Positions 11,771-23,359 of a stretch of DNA of 64,000 bases are shown piece by piece. A program made the position numbers and the translations under genes. Numbering within the stretch: the stretch's first letter is position 1; each line of letters opens with the position of its first letter. The stretch is from Ramazzottius varieornatus (taxonomy: Eukaryota; Tardigrada; Eutardigrada; Parachela; Ramazzottiidae). The DNA lies in assembly GCA_001949185.1 (NCBI GenBank), contig BDGG01000008.1, positions 183,648 through 247,647 on the forward strand. The letters are read 5' to 3'. The notes beneath the pieces are model-generated. The model was not told the DNA's origin and made no database searches. It saw only the letters and a list, made by a program, of their open reading frames with translations.

Positions 11771-12543
11771 ATGGCCAGATCTTCTGCCGTTTCGGCAGAG
11801 AACGTTGGCACCTTGCGTGCATTGAGCTATTTGGTCGTCACGTACACCTTGGTAGGTGTCTGGTTGACTCTCCTGCCATGGATTAGGTTCGGGAAAATTC
11901 CATTTTCTATTGCAGGTATCCGCCGTGCTCCTAGTTTTCCCGGACTTCCTGAACGCTGCTCTACCATTCAGTGTGTTCTCCCACTGGAAGCAGGTCATTC
12001 GATACATCCTAACTGGCGTGCTGACAGCTAGCGGTCTCGCATTGTGGAGAGGGATTGCTTCGGTATGTGCTTACTACTTCCTCTATAGCCGTATATAGAC
12101 TTTCGCCCGATGTTCATCTCTTTTCTTCTCGACAGAATCGTCGGGAGCTGCTTCTCATCTGGCTGATTCTCTACGGCATTACTACCATCTTTATTGCACT
12201 GGTCATTACCATCGGGTTGTTTTCCGGGCAGTTCAACCTGTATCTGCCTAACTGGAAATGGGTAACCGAACCTTAAACCACCCACTTTAAATAGATGATA
12301 CACTATATTCTCATGTGAACTTGATACAGGGATTCTGGAATCACAAGTCGTGGTTGGAGGACGGAGTTATCTTTTTGCTGATGGGAGCAGTTGGCTTGGA
12401 CGTGAGTCAGCACGCATAATATGCAGAGTGCGATTACTGTAGTTGAAATTATAACTGTTTGTTTTCCAACTTAGATCGCCAGTCTTAAAGTGGTTTATGA
12501 TCTGTACACTCAACTGGGAGGAAGCCGGAAGCTGAAGGTCTGA
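11771..12543 (+). CDS. Small four-helix membrane protein, unknown
   Basis: Five exons (11771-11851, 11916-12062, 12136-12261, 12330-12401, 12475-12543) join in frame to 164 aa. There are four hydrophobic segments: near residues 14-36 (LRALSYLVVTYTL onward), 50-70 (VIRYILTGVLTASGLALW), 80-104 (LLLIWLILYGITTIFIALVI) and 122-138 (GVIFLLMGAVGLDIASL). The loop between helices 3 and 4 is Trp-rich (LPNWKWGFWNHKSW). The C-terminal tail is short and basic. The architecture resembles small tetraspan proteins of insects (DUF4728 type), but I recognise no diagnostic motif. The introns are clean, so the gene model is solid while the function is unknown. Confidence 0.75.
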
Positions 12544-13141
12544 TTCTATTGTCCGAAGGATATACGTGCTGCACGCTGAGTTGGAAATTGACTCTTCGAA
12601 TTCAGCAACATGATCTGCCTAATTCACGCTTCGCCGTGGTTGTCCGTCTTGTCGAATTCACCAAGCATTCTCAAGTACAGTATGTTTCTTTACCGTTTTT
12701 GTACCGTTAGTGATGCTGAAATTGTTGTTCGTTCACTGAGAAACCAGTTCTTGGGAGACATCAACACAAAAATTCATTGCAGTCATGCTGGATAGTTTCC
12801 GCCATTAAGACCGTGATACGATGCTTTGCCGTAAACGTACGCTGTACCATGCGGTGCCCTGAAGAGTTGTTCAGGCTGGAGCGCTCACGAAGGGAAACAG
12901 TAGTCTTCCGCTGGAATGTTTTTGTTCAGTTCACGTGACGAGTTGGATAGGTTCATGGCTCTTCGCGGCGCCTTCCGACGCCCGAAGTGCTGCGAACAAG
13001 CAGGTTTCCTGCGCCCTCTGGGCTTAGTATCAAAACATCCAGGAAGTTGTCAGCACAAAGCAGTGGCAGAAGACATAGTCGAACGGAACGGCGTTTCTAT
13101 GTGCCGTGGTAGTTGGTAATGATTACTGAAAGCTGACTACT
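12544..13141. other. Intergenic
   Basis: No supported feature; short open frames only. Confidence 0.5.
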
Positions 13142-14393
13142 ATGGATCTTCGTCCAGGGGGCGTTTTAGTTGTATTGATTCTATTGGCTTCGCAAATGGA
13201 TTTCCGGGTCGCCAAAACGGCCGAGCCGGTCGCTCCTTCTACGGACGGGTGGGAAGAGGATGCCGGTTCGGGTACCGGCTCTGTCGCCGACAACGCCACG
13301 TCTGGGGACGCTACCAAAGTACCTGCATTCGACTCTCCAGAGGTAGTCACGGAAGCTCCTCCTCCGGTAGTGTCGAGTTTGGATACCTCAGATCGACGGG
13401 TCCAAAAACTCATAACACGCCGCTTCAACCAAGAAAGACGGAAGGCTGGTGCCGCGGATATGCTGAAGCTGAAATGGGACACGGAAGCCCAGAACTTGGC
13501 CCAGAAGATCGCGAAGCGATGTGTTTTCAAACAACCGGAAGGAGACGCTGAGCGTACCCAGTTTCTTCGAACGAAAGGTAAGTGTTCGATCTCTAATGAT
13601 GATGGTGAAACGTCTTGCCTTCTTTGTACTGGTAGATCTTCCTTGCGGTATGAACATGGCAAGAAGCACAGGACCGGTTCGAGGGTGGAACGGGACAATT
13701 GAGTCGTGGCTCAAAATGGGAGAGAATTTCCAGTTTGGCGTTGATCAAAGAGCACGACTTTCAAGTTTGGGCACTTATACAGCGGTAAGAGGATCTTTTG
13801 AAATCTGTTTGAAAATTGATATCTCGCTCGTATGTTTCTTGTTTGCGGTCTGATCCTCAGCTAGCTTTTTTCGTACAGATAATATGGTCGAAGACCCATA
13901 AAGTCGGATGCGCGGCTACACAGTGTCAAGATTCTGGCAAGTGGAGCAGCTACACCTTTTACGTCTGCACGTTTTGTCCCGCGTGAGTTCCTGGTTTTCT
14001 GCCTCTCTCCCAATCAAAATCATTATAGTGCTTGCGGGACTATATTCGGTTGACTGTTTTTCTCCTCAAGAGGAAACATAACCCCCGAGAAGATCCTGAA
14101 ACCCTATCTTCCTGGTCCACGTTGCTCACGCTGCCCAGATTCCTGCCGTAACGGACTATGTAGTGAGTACAAGCTGTCGCGACAAGTTACGTTCTTTTCC
14201 TTGTCAGAATTTTAACGCGGACCTTAAGTTTTCATATTTTGTAGCAAATCCCTGTCCATACGCGAACAAGTACGCGAACTGTGATAGTTTGCTGCCGTCT
14301 GGCTGCGACGGCCCGATTGAATTCGACGACCCTTCTTTGACAGAGCAGTGCAAAGCCACCTGTCAGTGCAAGGACCAAGGGTTACTTTACTAG
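13142..14393 (+). CDS. Secreted CAP/SCP protein, tandem copy 1
   Basis: Five exons (13142-13577, 13636-13784, 13879-13982, 14071-14162, 14245-14393) give 309 aa. A signal peptide (VLVVLILLASQ) is followed by an acidic Thr/Pro-rich linker and a CAP domain: WDTEAQNLAQKIAKRC, then TAIIWSKTHKVGCAATQC and YVCTFCPAGN, which are CAP1/CAP2 signatures. The first CAP motif, usually HNxYR, reads FNQERR, so the cavity His is lost; the usual GEN motif Glu is replaced (CGMN). A Cys-rich hinge follows, then a six-Cys tail ending CKATCQCKDQGLLY. The neighbouring paralogues share this tail. Secreted CAP proteins bind lipids or sterols, or act in venom and immunity; the role here is unknown. Confidence 0.85.
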
Positions 14394-14829
14394 TCCGCGG
14401 CGAACTTCTTCGTAGAAAAACTGTTTTCCGCATTGCTCGCTGTTGTATAGAAATATATGTGTCAGCCTGGTTGTTCGATTGTCTTTACATTTGATGGAAT
14501 CATTTGTCTTTGGGCCGTATTACTTTGTTTGCAAAAGTGTAAAACGCCATGGGCGTTTCGCTTTATGTGATTTTTGGGACAGTACTCAGCAGTACTAAAT
14601 GCCGAGACAATCAACTCGAAGATCTTGGTTGAGACTTACGAATCGGAACTTAAATTAAGGCAGTTTCCTTATTTCGTGTTATGACATCGCGATTATCAAA
14701 CCGGATAATCTTAATTGTTGTTCTTGTAGATTAAACAGGCTAGTTACACCTTGAATTATTTTAAGGTTGCAGGATTGTTTAGCTGGTTCCACGTAAACGG
14801 CCTGTCCACAGGATTTTCCACCTTGAGCA
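14394..14829. other. Intergenic between CAP copies 1 and 2
   Basis: No exon seen; it holds the 3' UTR of copy 1 and the promoter of copy 2. Confidence 0.5.
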
Positions 14830-16200
14830 ATGGAGCTCATCGCAAGTATACTCTTCTGGTGCACTTGGTCCTTGGGGGTGGATTCAGCAGGTGTGTGTCA
14901 TTTTGAAACCCGTCATATTTGGCAATTGGCGCATTATGTAGTGCCGCACAATGGAAACGATATGATGTACTCATGTTTTACAGAAGTATCATCGAGCACT
15001 TTCGATCCGGCCACACAAAAGTATTTGGCGAATCAACTGAACAACTTTCGCCGGCAGGTGAGACCTTGTAATAAACAGAATACGAAATGCAGATGACCCA
15101 TTTCTCCAAAGGTTCATAAGCTCTTTGATGTTAATCTGAAAGGTTTCTATTCGTTACACTGCACATTAATTTTTTGTTTGCAGGAACAAGCAACGGACAT
15201 GTTCGAAATGGTCTGGGACGCGGAAGCACAGACCCTGGCACAGAAGCTAACTGACCGATGCGTTTTCCGCCCGCCAGTTGGAACCGCCGAGGAGAAAACG
15301 TTTCTTCAAACTAAAAGTAAGAGTTTCCAGAAGCTCTAAATTCACGGACTCTCCGTGTACCTCTGAACAATTGATCGTTTATGCACCGATGACGTAGCGG
15401 GTTACTCATTTTTCAGACTTCCGTTGCGGACTCAACTTGGCTCGCGGAACTGGTCAGCTGGGATGGAATGAAACGTTGCAAATGTGGTACGCCAGCAAAA
15501 AGGATTTCAAATTTGGAGTTGACACGAGGAAACCAGTCTCTCCTTTTACAGCGGTAGGTTTCTCCAATGGGCCTCCATAATGATGCAATGGAACCTCGGA
15601 GATAACCACTTCCAACTCATTTTCAGATGGTGTGGGCCAGATCTTTCGCTTTCGGGTAAGCACCTTCATGAAAGCCGATAACATCTTTCCACGTAAGGCT
15701 TCCCATCGTAGGTGCGGCTACACCAAGTGCAAGCCGGGGACTCCGGCCCAGTTTGACTTTTTCGCCTGTACATTCTGTCCTGCGTAAGAACAACGGAGCG
15801 AGTTTTGTGCTCTATTCAAAAACAAAAATATATTATTTCATCCTGGTATATTACAGGGGAAACATTCGACCGCGGCAGTTCGAGCCTTACACACCGGGAA
15901 GGGATGTTCAAGACGTCTGTGCCAGATGCCCAGGAGCCTGCACAGACCGACTCTGTAGTAAGCAACCGCTTAAACCTCAGAATGATGCGGTTTCTCATCG
16001 TTGAAGCAATAAATCGTGACAGTACACTGCTGCCTGTTCTTCCAGCGAACCCTTGTCCGTTCCAGAACGACTTCACGAACTGTGATACGGAGCTTTTCTT
16101 GTCCGGATGTGACTCAGTAGGCCCTAGTTCTCCGCTCTTTGATTTCAAACAAAAATGTAAAGCGACTTGTATTTGTAAATCCCAAGGATTGCTGTACTAA
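14830..16200 (+). CDS. Secreted CAP/SCP protein, tandem copy 2
   Basis: Eight exons (14830-14890, 14984-15057, 15184-15316, 15417-15553, 15627-15655, 15712-15783, 15857-15957, 16046-16200) give 253 aa in frame. There is a short signal peptide (MELIASILFWCTWSLG). The CAP domain has VWDAEAQTLAQKLTDRC, FRCGLNLARG, TAMVW and FACTFCPAGN. As in copy 1, the CAP His and the GEN Glu are replaced, so the usual divalent-metal tetrad is absent. The hinge (CARCPGACTDRLC) and tail (NPCPFQNDFTNCD ... CKATCICKSQGLLY) align with copy 1. It has more introns than copies 1 and 3, including a 29-nt exon that splits the second CAP motif. It lacks the acidic linker. Confidence 0.85.
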
Positions 16201-16585
16201 TTTGGTATCAATCTAATGGAATTTTATTGTATCATCTGTTCGTACGAGTGCGCATCTACAGTAATTTGACAGCGAGGCGAAAAGGTGAGCCTGTGCTTCC
16301 TCTCGGACGCAACAGGTCGAGCAGGTCGCCGCACGAACATGCAACACTGTCATCGCTATGAAGACAGAGATGGTCGACCGGATGTTCATATGAATGCATA
16401 CTTCAAATTGAGATGAATTCCTGCTGGTAATGGATGTAACATTCATGGTCCGCGAAACCGGAAAACGTGCGCGGTCTACTCTTTCTGGTTTCTGGCATGC
16501 ATATAAGTTGCCAATCACTGCTGCGTTTGCCTTGACTTGCTTCGCGAATATTCTGAGCTTTTCTTATCAAAAACCATCTGACGAA
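16201..16585. other. Intergenic between CAP copies 2 and 3
   Basis: The reading frame of the next gene is open back to 16430, but the true start is probably at 16586 or 16595, where a signal peptide begins. Confidence 0.45.
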
Positions 16586-17778
16586 ATGATAACGATGTAT
16601 TCCCTTATTATCACGGTATGCGCGTTGGCGCTTGTGAAGGTCGACTGCGCCACCTATATGGAAGACCACCGGAAGCCAGGCGGCAAGCCAATGGATATGG
16701 ATGCCCTGACTGCTTTAGGAGTCACACCGGTATCCGGCGAAGGTCCAGAAGGACTAAACCATACACACGCTCCAGGAGAAGATTTGACCAACCACACCCA
16801 CGAGGCAACCCCTGTTAAGATTCCCGACGTAGAGGACGCACTCGCTGCGGTAACAGTAAATGGAACAGCGGATGAAATCGCCGATCGTTGGGGACCAACT
16901 GATACATCTGATCCTGTCGTACAATTCACCATTGTTGACCTGCATAACTCTTACCGACGAAGACATCCGGCGGCTAATATGTTGATGATGAGATGGAGTA
17001 CGGAAGCGGCGGACCTTGCCCAAGCTTGGGCCAATAACTGCACGTTCAACTACAGCGAATGTGCCGTCCGAAACACGTCTAGTAAGTTTACCTTTCTTTT
17101 TGATTGTCCAGAGTCATTTAGCGAGGGCTTCGTCATCATTCCAGTGTACGAATGTGGACAAACCATAGCAAGAAGCAGTTTCCAAATGAGCTGGAATGCC
17201 ACGCTTCAGCTATGGTACAACCAAGTGAAAGACTTTCGGTTCAACCAAGACCCAACTGGATCTGGGATAGTGGGAGATTTCACTCAGATGGTGTGGGCTA
17301 AAACTTGGCAAGTCGGTAAGCTGATAATGCCTTCAACTCTCCATTGTGGAGGTATTTAGGGATTCCTTTTCAGGTTGCGGATACCACTTCTGCTCGACTT
17401 CCGGGTTCCATCTCTACGTGTGCAACTACTGCCCTTCCGGAAACGATAAATGCAGCCTGAATAAACCATTTGAGCCTTCTCCAGATCGCGGACGAGTCTG
17501 TGATCGCTGTGGTGGACCATCTGCTTCAACTTGTCATAAAGGACTTTGCAGTAAGCAGTAGTCGGAAAAGTACGCAAGAAAATGCAGAAAATAATCATAA
17601 ACCGGTCCGATTTTCAGCTAACCAATGCGAACAACGGAACGAACTATCCAACTGCGACAAGGCAGATGGTCACTTTCCTGCCCTATTCCCTGATGGGTGT
17701 TCCACCGATAAGAATGCCGAGTTCAAGACGTCGTGCAACGCCACTTGCGAATGCAAAGAGAAGGGACTTTTGTACTAG
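16586..17778 (+). CDS. Secreted CAP/SCP protein, tandem copy 3
   Basis: Four exons (16586-17081, 17145-17315, 17374-17550, 17618-17778) give 334 aa from the ATG at 16586. The ATG at 16595 (MYSLIITVCALALVKVDCA) gives an equally good signal peptide and 331 aa. A His/Gly/Thr-rich linker with repeated NHTH motifs precedes a CAP domain that keeps the canonical first motif (VDLHNSYRRRHPAANM), then WSTEAADLAQAWANNC, FTQMVWAKTWQVGCGYHFC and YVCNYCPSGN. The usual His of GHYTQ is Asp (VGDFTQ), and the GEN Glu is missing. The hinge (CDRCGGPSASTCHKGLC) and tail (CNATCECKEKGLLY) match the other copies. This is the least derived of the three. The linker has N-glycosylation sites. Confidence 0.85.
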
Positions 17779-18048
17779 AGAAACTGACAGCTTTAATAAC
17801 ACAAAAAACCAACAATGATCAGATGTAATAAGGGGAAAGAGAAGTCTGACCAACAATAAACGAAAAGCCTAATACCACTTCGAAAGGTTAGCCAATTAAT
17901 GAAAATGAACACCAGTTAATATACGAAATAATATTCCTGCAGTAAATATCACAACGGAAAATGTGTTATTCTCTACTAGTGATATTCAGCTGATGAAGTG
18001 GAACTATTTAAATCTTCAACTTAAAACGTTCAAAGAGAGAGAGAGAGA
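17779..18048. other. Convergent intergenic space with a GA microsatellite
   Basis: A short (ga)n run lies at about 18034-18048, just past the stop codon of the minus-strand gene. No other feature. Confidence 0.5.
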
Positions 18049-19574
18049 TCATTGTGCTTTCGAAGCAGCACATCGCTGTTTCTCAAAGTCCACTCGCTGC
18101 ATAGCCAACTCCAGGCGACTAGCTTGAAGTCTTTCCTTCTCGCTTTCAATCTTCTGTCCGACGGCCAGCAGAACGTCAATACCTGCGTTGACCCTATTCA
18201 CTTCTTCCTTCATGGCTTCGTCCTTGTGCCCGTCAGCCTCTGCGTCATCTTGATCGATGGTCAGCTTGTTGGAGTATGTCTGGAGCTTCAGTCCGAGCTT
18301 CACCAACGCTTCCTTGGCGTCCTTCAGCTTGCCCTCTTCGACAGACTGCTCGTGTTCGCGTCGCTTTAGTTCCTCCTCCACGGTTAGCTCCTTGCGACCT
18401 CCGAGATATGAAATGATGATCTGGATAGCGTCTTCCATGTCACCGCCTAGCTTCAGGACCTTCAGCCGGTTGATCTGCAAACCACTGTCACCCGAATGAT
18501 CGGCCGCACCTAAGAAGACCAAACTCTTAAAATCAAACCCTCAAAACTTAAAAGCTGAGACATCTAGCGAACTAGAAAACCGGAAATGCTACGAACCTGT
18601 GGAAGTTGAAGGTTGTAGTTCCGGAACCGTTGGCTGGTGCGCCGTCGATGTCGGAAGCGGTGACTGCGTAGGCTGCTTTTCAGCTACAGGCTTCGCCTTC
18701 TTGGAAAGACGTTTAGGCTTCGATGCGCTACTTGGAGTCGCATTCTTTCCTTGGGCCAGTCTTTTTGCTGCACTCTTAGCAGCCTTCTTTCTCTGCGCCG
18801 TAGCCAAAGTGAGAGGCTTCTTCTTCTTTTTGCGACGGCGGGTTTGCTTCTGCGAAGGAGATGGATCCATGCCGTTACGTTCTGGAGAAGCTTCTGCAAA
18901 ACAGAATCAGACGGTCAATAGTTCCTCCTTATAACGGTAATGGTCTTAGTTGACAGCAAGTATTTTGAACGTCTACGGCTCTGCAAGGCATTTTTCGGAG
19001 ACAGCTGATTCAGCCACTCACCTTCGGCGGTCTCTGGTTCAATGTCAGGAGGCATCTCAAAACGGGGAAACGATACCCACATTACCTCTTCGTTCGTTTC
19101 TAGACTTTCTTCCGATTCCTTCGCTGCAATTAACCCATAGCTGAGCAACAATCAATTTCTGACATTCTGGATCGGTCTGTCGATAACTAGCGCAACTTTA
19201 CAAGCGCACCCACCTTTCATACTCTTCTTTCGCTCTCTAGTGGAAGCGCTTCGACCGGGTGACACTGTAACAGAGCTCTTCTGAGGTGTACGAAAAGAAG
19301 AGCCATCTTCCTCCGACTGATGCAACATTTGTGTCGGTTTGGTTGCTGACTTGCTTCGACCTAAGATAACCACCACGGCATAAGACATACAGATCCAGTT
19401 ACCATCCAGATGTATGCCACAACCAAAGGAAAACAATAAACACTCGACCAAACGTGGGCTCTAACCTTTCTTCGGAGCCGTTGTAGGACGGTTCTGCAGC
19501 TCACTCCCGGATCCGTTAGAAGCTACATCCGTTTCGCCATTCTTCGTAGCACTGTCCAGCGTTTTCCGCGCCAT
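18049..19574 (-). CDS. Basic, coiled-coil, probably nuclear protein; family unknown
   Basis: Five exons (19574-19466, 19360-19214, 19123-19022, 18893-18597, 18509-18049) give 371 aa in frame. The first ~100 residues are polar and Ser/Thr-rich. A short conserved-looking patch follows (VMWVSFPRFEMPPDIEPE), then a strongly basic segment with an NLS-like cluster (RRRKKKKKPL) and Lys/Ala-rich histone-tail-like sequence. The C-terminal ~150 residues are predicted helical and coiled-coil (LGGDMEDAIQIIISYLGG; ELKRREHEQSVEEGKLKDAK), ending in heptad-like charged repeats. I looked for the HDGF/LEDGF integrase-binding domain and PWWP signatures and did not find them. It shares a 383-bp divergent promoter with METTL15. 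Confidence 0.72.
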
Positions 19575-19957
19575 ACCCCGATACTTTACAGTCCAGTGGA
19601 AAAAGTTCCGATCGCACACAGGCTGCCACTGAGCCTACGGTGAAGATGTCTTCGCCAAACACTTATAGACGAATGCCAAACTCCCGTGGATATTCTAAGG
19701 ATTTCGAAACTTAGAAGGGGTCATGCAAAAACGGGGTCCAGGGACACTTTTGTTGGATTTTGTTGATTGATTGTGGCTTGATTGTTGTAGGAGATGGTTT
19801 CGCCTTGGGCCCCGGGCGAAATCTGTCGGAACCCTCGAATCGCCGCAACATTGCAACAACCATGGGAGTGAAATCACAACAGCGAAACAGCATAGCCTGG
19901 TTTCTGTCTGTAATTAATCAAACGTGTTCCTATTGTTTCAGGGGATATCAGTTCGCG
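19575..19957. promoter_or_regulatory. Divergent promoter region
   Basis: These 383 bp separate the start codons of the coiled-coil gene (-) and METTL15 (+). An acceptor-like tract (cctattgtttcag) ending at 19941 suggests a 5' UTR intron for METTL15. No TATA box stands out. Confidence 0.5.
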
Positions 19958-21480
19958 ATGATAGCCAGGGGACTGCGAATTGCTGGAGCGAGATGGCAGC
20001 CGATGCGATTCTGTTGGAGATGCGGAGCAAGCGAAAGCATGACTTCCGGTCGCTCAATGCGGACATCATCCTACCCCTCCGTGACCTCACAACCACTATC
20101 CTTGTCCGGAACTCGCTTATATTCAAGTGCTAGTCTAGACTCTCGTCATATCCTCCACACTGAAGAGGAAGAAGATCCCTTAGGCTCATTTGACGTCGAG
20201 AAGCATTGGGGAGACCCCAATGCTCGGGCGCATGGGTCATTCGACGGAGAGTCCGACGACGTACCCAACGAAGAAGCAGACTCGCGGTTGATCCCCAACA
20301 GGACGATGCATGATAAACGTCCGCACATCCCTGTTCTGTGTAAAGAAGTCCTGGACTGTTTTTGCAGGCTGGACAACCTCGCGGACAATGGTCCTTTCTT
20401 CTTAGATATGACGTTCGGGGCAGGTGGACACACCGCGGCTCTGTTAGATACCTTCCCTGAGTGTCGAGTTGTCGCTCTGGACAGAGATCCCTCTGTGTTG
20501 GAATATGCGATGCAGCTTCAAGAAAAGTATCCCGAAAGGTTGCTACCGATAATCGGGAAGTTCAGCGAGATTCCGGAACTCTTCAAGCAGCACATGGTCA
20601 ATAAGCCCTTCGACGGAATACTTCTTGACGCAGGCTGCTCTTCCATGCAGATGGACCAGAGTTCCCGAGGCTTCGCTTTCAGCCACCCGGAGTCCCCACT
20701 GGATATGAGGATGGAAGGACAGACGAGTTCTTCGAGTATCACAGCCGCGGATATCGTTAACAGGATGAACGAGGAAAATCTGCTCAGTTTGTTCAAGAAA
20801 TACGGCGAAGAGAAGCAAGCTGCCAAAAGTAAGTTCAAGATTGCTTCCGGTACTCCAGCCATTGCCTGTCATTCGAGTTTTTCTTCGTAGTTGCTCGAGC
20901 AATAGTGGAGAGTCGTTTCATGATGAAGAGGATTGAAACGACGGGGGACCTGGCGGATGTCGTCTACGATGTGGTAGGTGGTGGACGAACTGACCGTATT
21001 GGGCGTGTCCAGCATCCCGCCACAAAGATTTTTCAGGCTTTGAGGATATTCATTAACGACGAGCTGAATGAGCTCGACTATGCGATGGCCATAGCGCATA
21101 AGCTACTTAGGCCGCGAGGAATATTTGTAGGTATTACGTTTCACTCAATGGAGTGCAAAATTGTTAAGGAGAACCTCCACAGTGCTGACTGGAGAAACAG
21201 GTACACGGAAGCTCGTTGCATGTTCTGTCAGAAATCGCATGAATGCTGACGAGATCTGCTGATATTTTTCAGGTTGCTTCACGATCGCAACAATCCGGTG
21301 GGAGCGAGAGTATATCAGAACCAAGCAAAGTGGCTTCCGAAGGAAGATGTGTTAGATGCGATGCAGTTCAGATGGACAGCCATAAACAAGCATGTAATTA
21401 CGCCGACGGACGAAGAAATTGATTACAATCCTCGTTCCAGATCGGCTAAATTGCGAGCAGCAATGAAAAACTCTGTCTAA
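19958..21480 (+). CDS. METTL15: Mitochondrial 12S rRNA N4-methylcytidine methyltransferase (RsmH/MraW family)
   Basis: METTL15 methylates a cytidine of the mitochondrial small-subunit rRNA using SAM. Three exons (19958-20828, 20891-21200, 21273-21480) give 462 aa. The start at 19958 gives an Arg-rich, acid-free N terminus (MIARGLRIAGARWQPMRF), as expected of a mitochondrial presequence; an open frame back to 19760 lacks that logic. RsmH landmarks are in order: HIPVLCKEVLDC, LDMTFGAGGHTAALL (SAM loop), VALDRDPSVLEYA, GILLDAGCSSMQMD, SRGFAFSHPESPLDMRM, FQALRIFINDEL, ITFHSMECKIVK and the C-terminal NPRSRSAKLRAA. The insert between presequence and domain (~residues 30-120) is polar and poorly conserved. 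The identification is strong. Confidence 0.94.
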
Positions 21481-22092
21481 CTTAGATCTAGACTTGCTGG
21501 AAATTCTCAGATTTTGGCGAATTTGGCGAATGAAGGAACAGGTGTCGAGCGCAGGTGTGCAATGAGCATCAGAACATGACGACACGCACCTAAAAACAGC
21601 GGTTACGACACCGTTTGACTTGATTAGATGCACTCGAACGCTGAACAACTACAAGACTGCTTGGTTGACGAAAATTTGCGCTGCGTGCATTCAGCCGGTA
21701 AAGAGGCTGAACAAAGTAGTCGAATTGAGCCAATCGTAGATTTATTCAGGAAATGGAGAATTTCCAGCAACTCTACTCAGATCGCCCAGTGTTTTTGTGG
21801 CTGTGTCTCTGACCGGTAAACTTGTAGACTTCCACTGTACCGATACGAGAACTCGCAAGAATATGGTATGAACTCGTCTGCGAAATGCGTAGGCCTATGT
21901 ACAAATATCAACGTTGGTAACTTGACTCTAGAAAAACTTTCAGAAATCCATTACAAAATCATCAGGAAAAGCGTACGCTGTCCCTCCATACCCACGAATT
22001 TTTCTGTGCTTGTTCATACGGACAAGAAGTCTTCCAAAGAAACCCGAGTCCAACGAGTTGAGCTTGCGACCGTTACTTGTCGCCATGGTAGT
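21481..22092. other. Intergenic after METTL15
   Basis: Only short open frames; nothing supported. Confidence 0.45.
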
Positions 22093-22450
22093 CTAATCAT
22101 GCTCGTCCAAGTTGCCGGTACCGTTCAGGTAGTCTTCCCCGTACAAATCGCGTAGACGAGTCTGCAAAAGGATGATGCCGTCATTACCGTGGTTCTACGG
22201 AATTTTACGAATGCCTTACGAGTGCAACACTATTATTCTGAGAAGACTTAACTTCATTCTAGCCATCCTGGTCCGCATGTTCAACCGCCTGCAACGCGTC
22301 ACCTTCCACAGAATTCGGCAACTTCATCAACCACTGCAATTGCTCGTTACGATAGAGCCAAACTCTAAAGAATCCCTCTGACTTCGGGATCTATCCCAAC
22401 CCAGCTCGATTAATTGTTCCATCACCCTTCCAAAACACTTCCAGCTGCGC
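22093..22450 (-). CDS. Candidate terminal exons of an unidentified gene
   Basis: A terminal exon 22161-22093 follows a good acceptor (tccttttgcag) and reads TRLRDLYGEDYLNGTGNLDE before a stop. Upstream on the same strand, another stretch near 22376-22290 after an acceptor (gattctttag) reads VWLYRNEQLQWLMKLPNS in frame. The sequence looks protein-like, but I could not recognise the family, find a first exon, or settle the donor of the middle exon. Further exons may lie up to about 23.1 kb, where I saw only ambiguous frames. It may be a decayed gene. Confidence 0.3.
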
Positions 22451-23359
22451 AATCTCCACTGTTTAGTTCCACATGAGGATTACCGTTTTATCGTTGGCGC
22501 AGAGACTCTATTTGTCCTTTGGTGGATAGTTTCTCGACGATTACAACTTCCCGCATCGCTTCATGAAGGCAGCAAAAGTATGGCTATGCATTGAAGCAGG
22601 AAGTAACACGCTGTACTTAGATAAGAGTAAACGGAAGAGGGGAACGCTATTCACTATATCATTATAAACAGATTTTGCAGTCCTCAAAATCTTCCTCATT
22701 TGTAGCAATGCACAGCTCGTGGGCCTCGGGAGGTGTTCTTGAAACTCAAGGGCTCAACTAAAGGCGGTAAATATTGGAAATTTCCGAAACCGAACAGAAA
22801 GAAGTAATCATTGCAGCAAGTTACTTTTTTAGCGAGGAGAAAATCGGCTGCGGCGTAGTGAAAGCCATCCCAGTCACTTGTATACCGATGGTAACATATT
22901 ATGCGTGATTGTCGTAATATTCTCAGTTCTGGTGACGAAGCTGCACATGTGTCCGCGACGAGGAAGAGCCTTCATCCTTCGAGACACGGGTGATGTTCGA
23001 GATCCACTGCGAGCCGCAGTCAAAACCGGTTTAATGTCCTCTACCACTGATCAGCGAACAGCACTAAGCTTGATGATTATACCGTACTAATTGCTGTGTA
23101 CCGAGATAGCTACTTTTAGTTCGACCGAGAGCTACAATTTTGAAGCTGCTTTAAAAAGGTGCAATTTGAAAACGATGAAAACGAGATGACAAAAGAGATA
23201 AAACGAAAAACTGCTGAAAGACATCATTTCAGTTTGCTTGCTATTGAAACGAGAAGATAGTTAAACTTAACCACTTATTAAAAAAGATAGCTTGAGCTTT
23301 TTGGGTTCTGCTGGTCACAGTGAGTACGCATCTTCCTGCAAACTCCGTTTGGTGCCGTC
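22451..23359. other. Gene-poor stretch
   Basis: Short open frames on both strands, for example plus 22878-23090. None shows a start, splice signals and homology together. Confidence 0.4.

Noticed and set aside
18049-18522. LEDGF/HDGF integrase-binding domain
   Set aside because: The helical, charged C terminus recalled it, but the order of conserved residues and the PWWP partner are missing.
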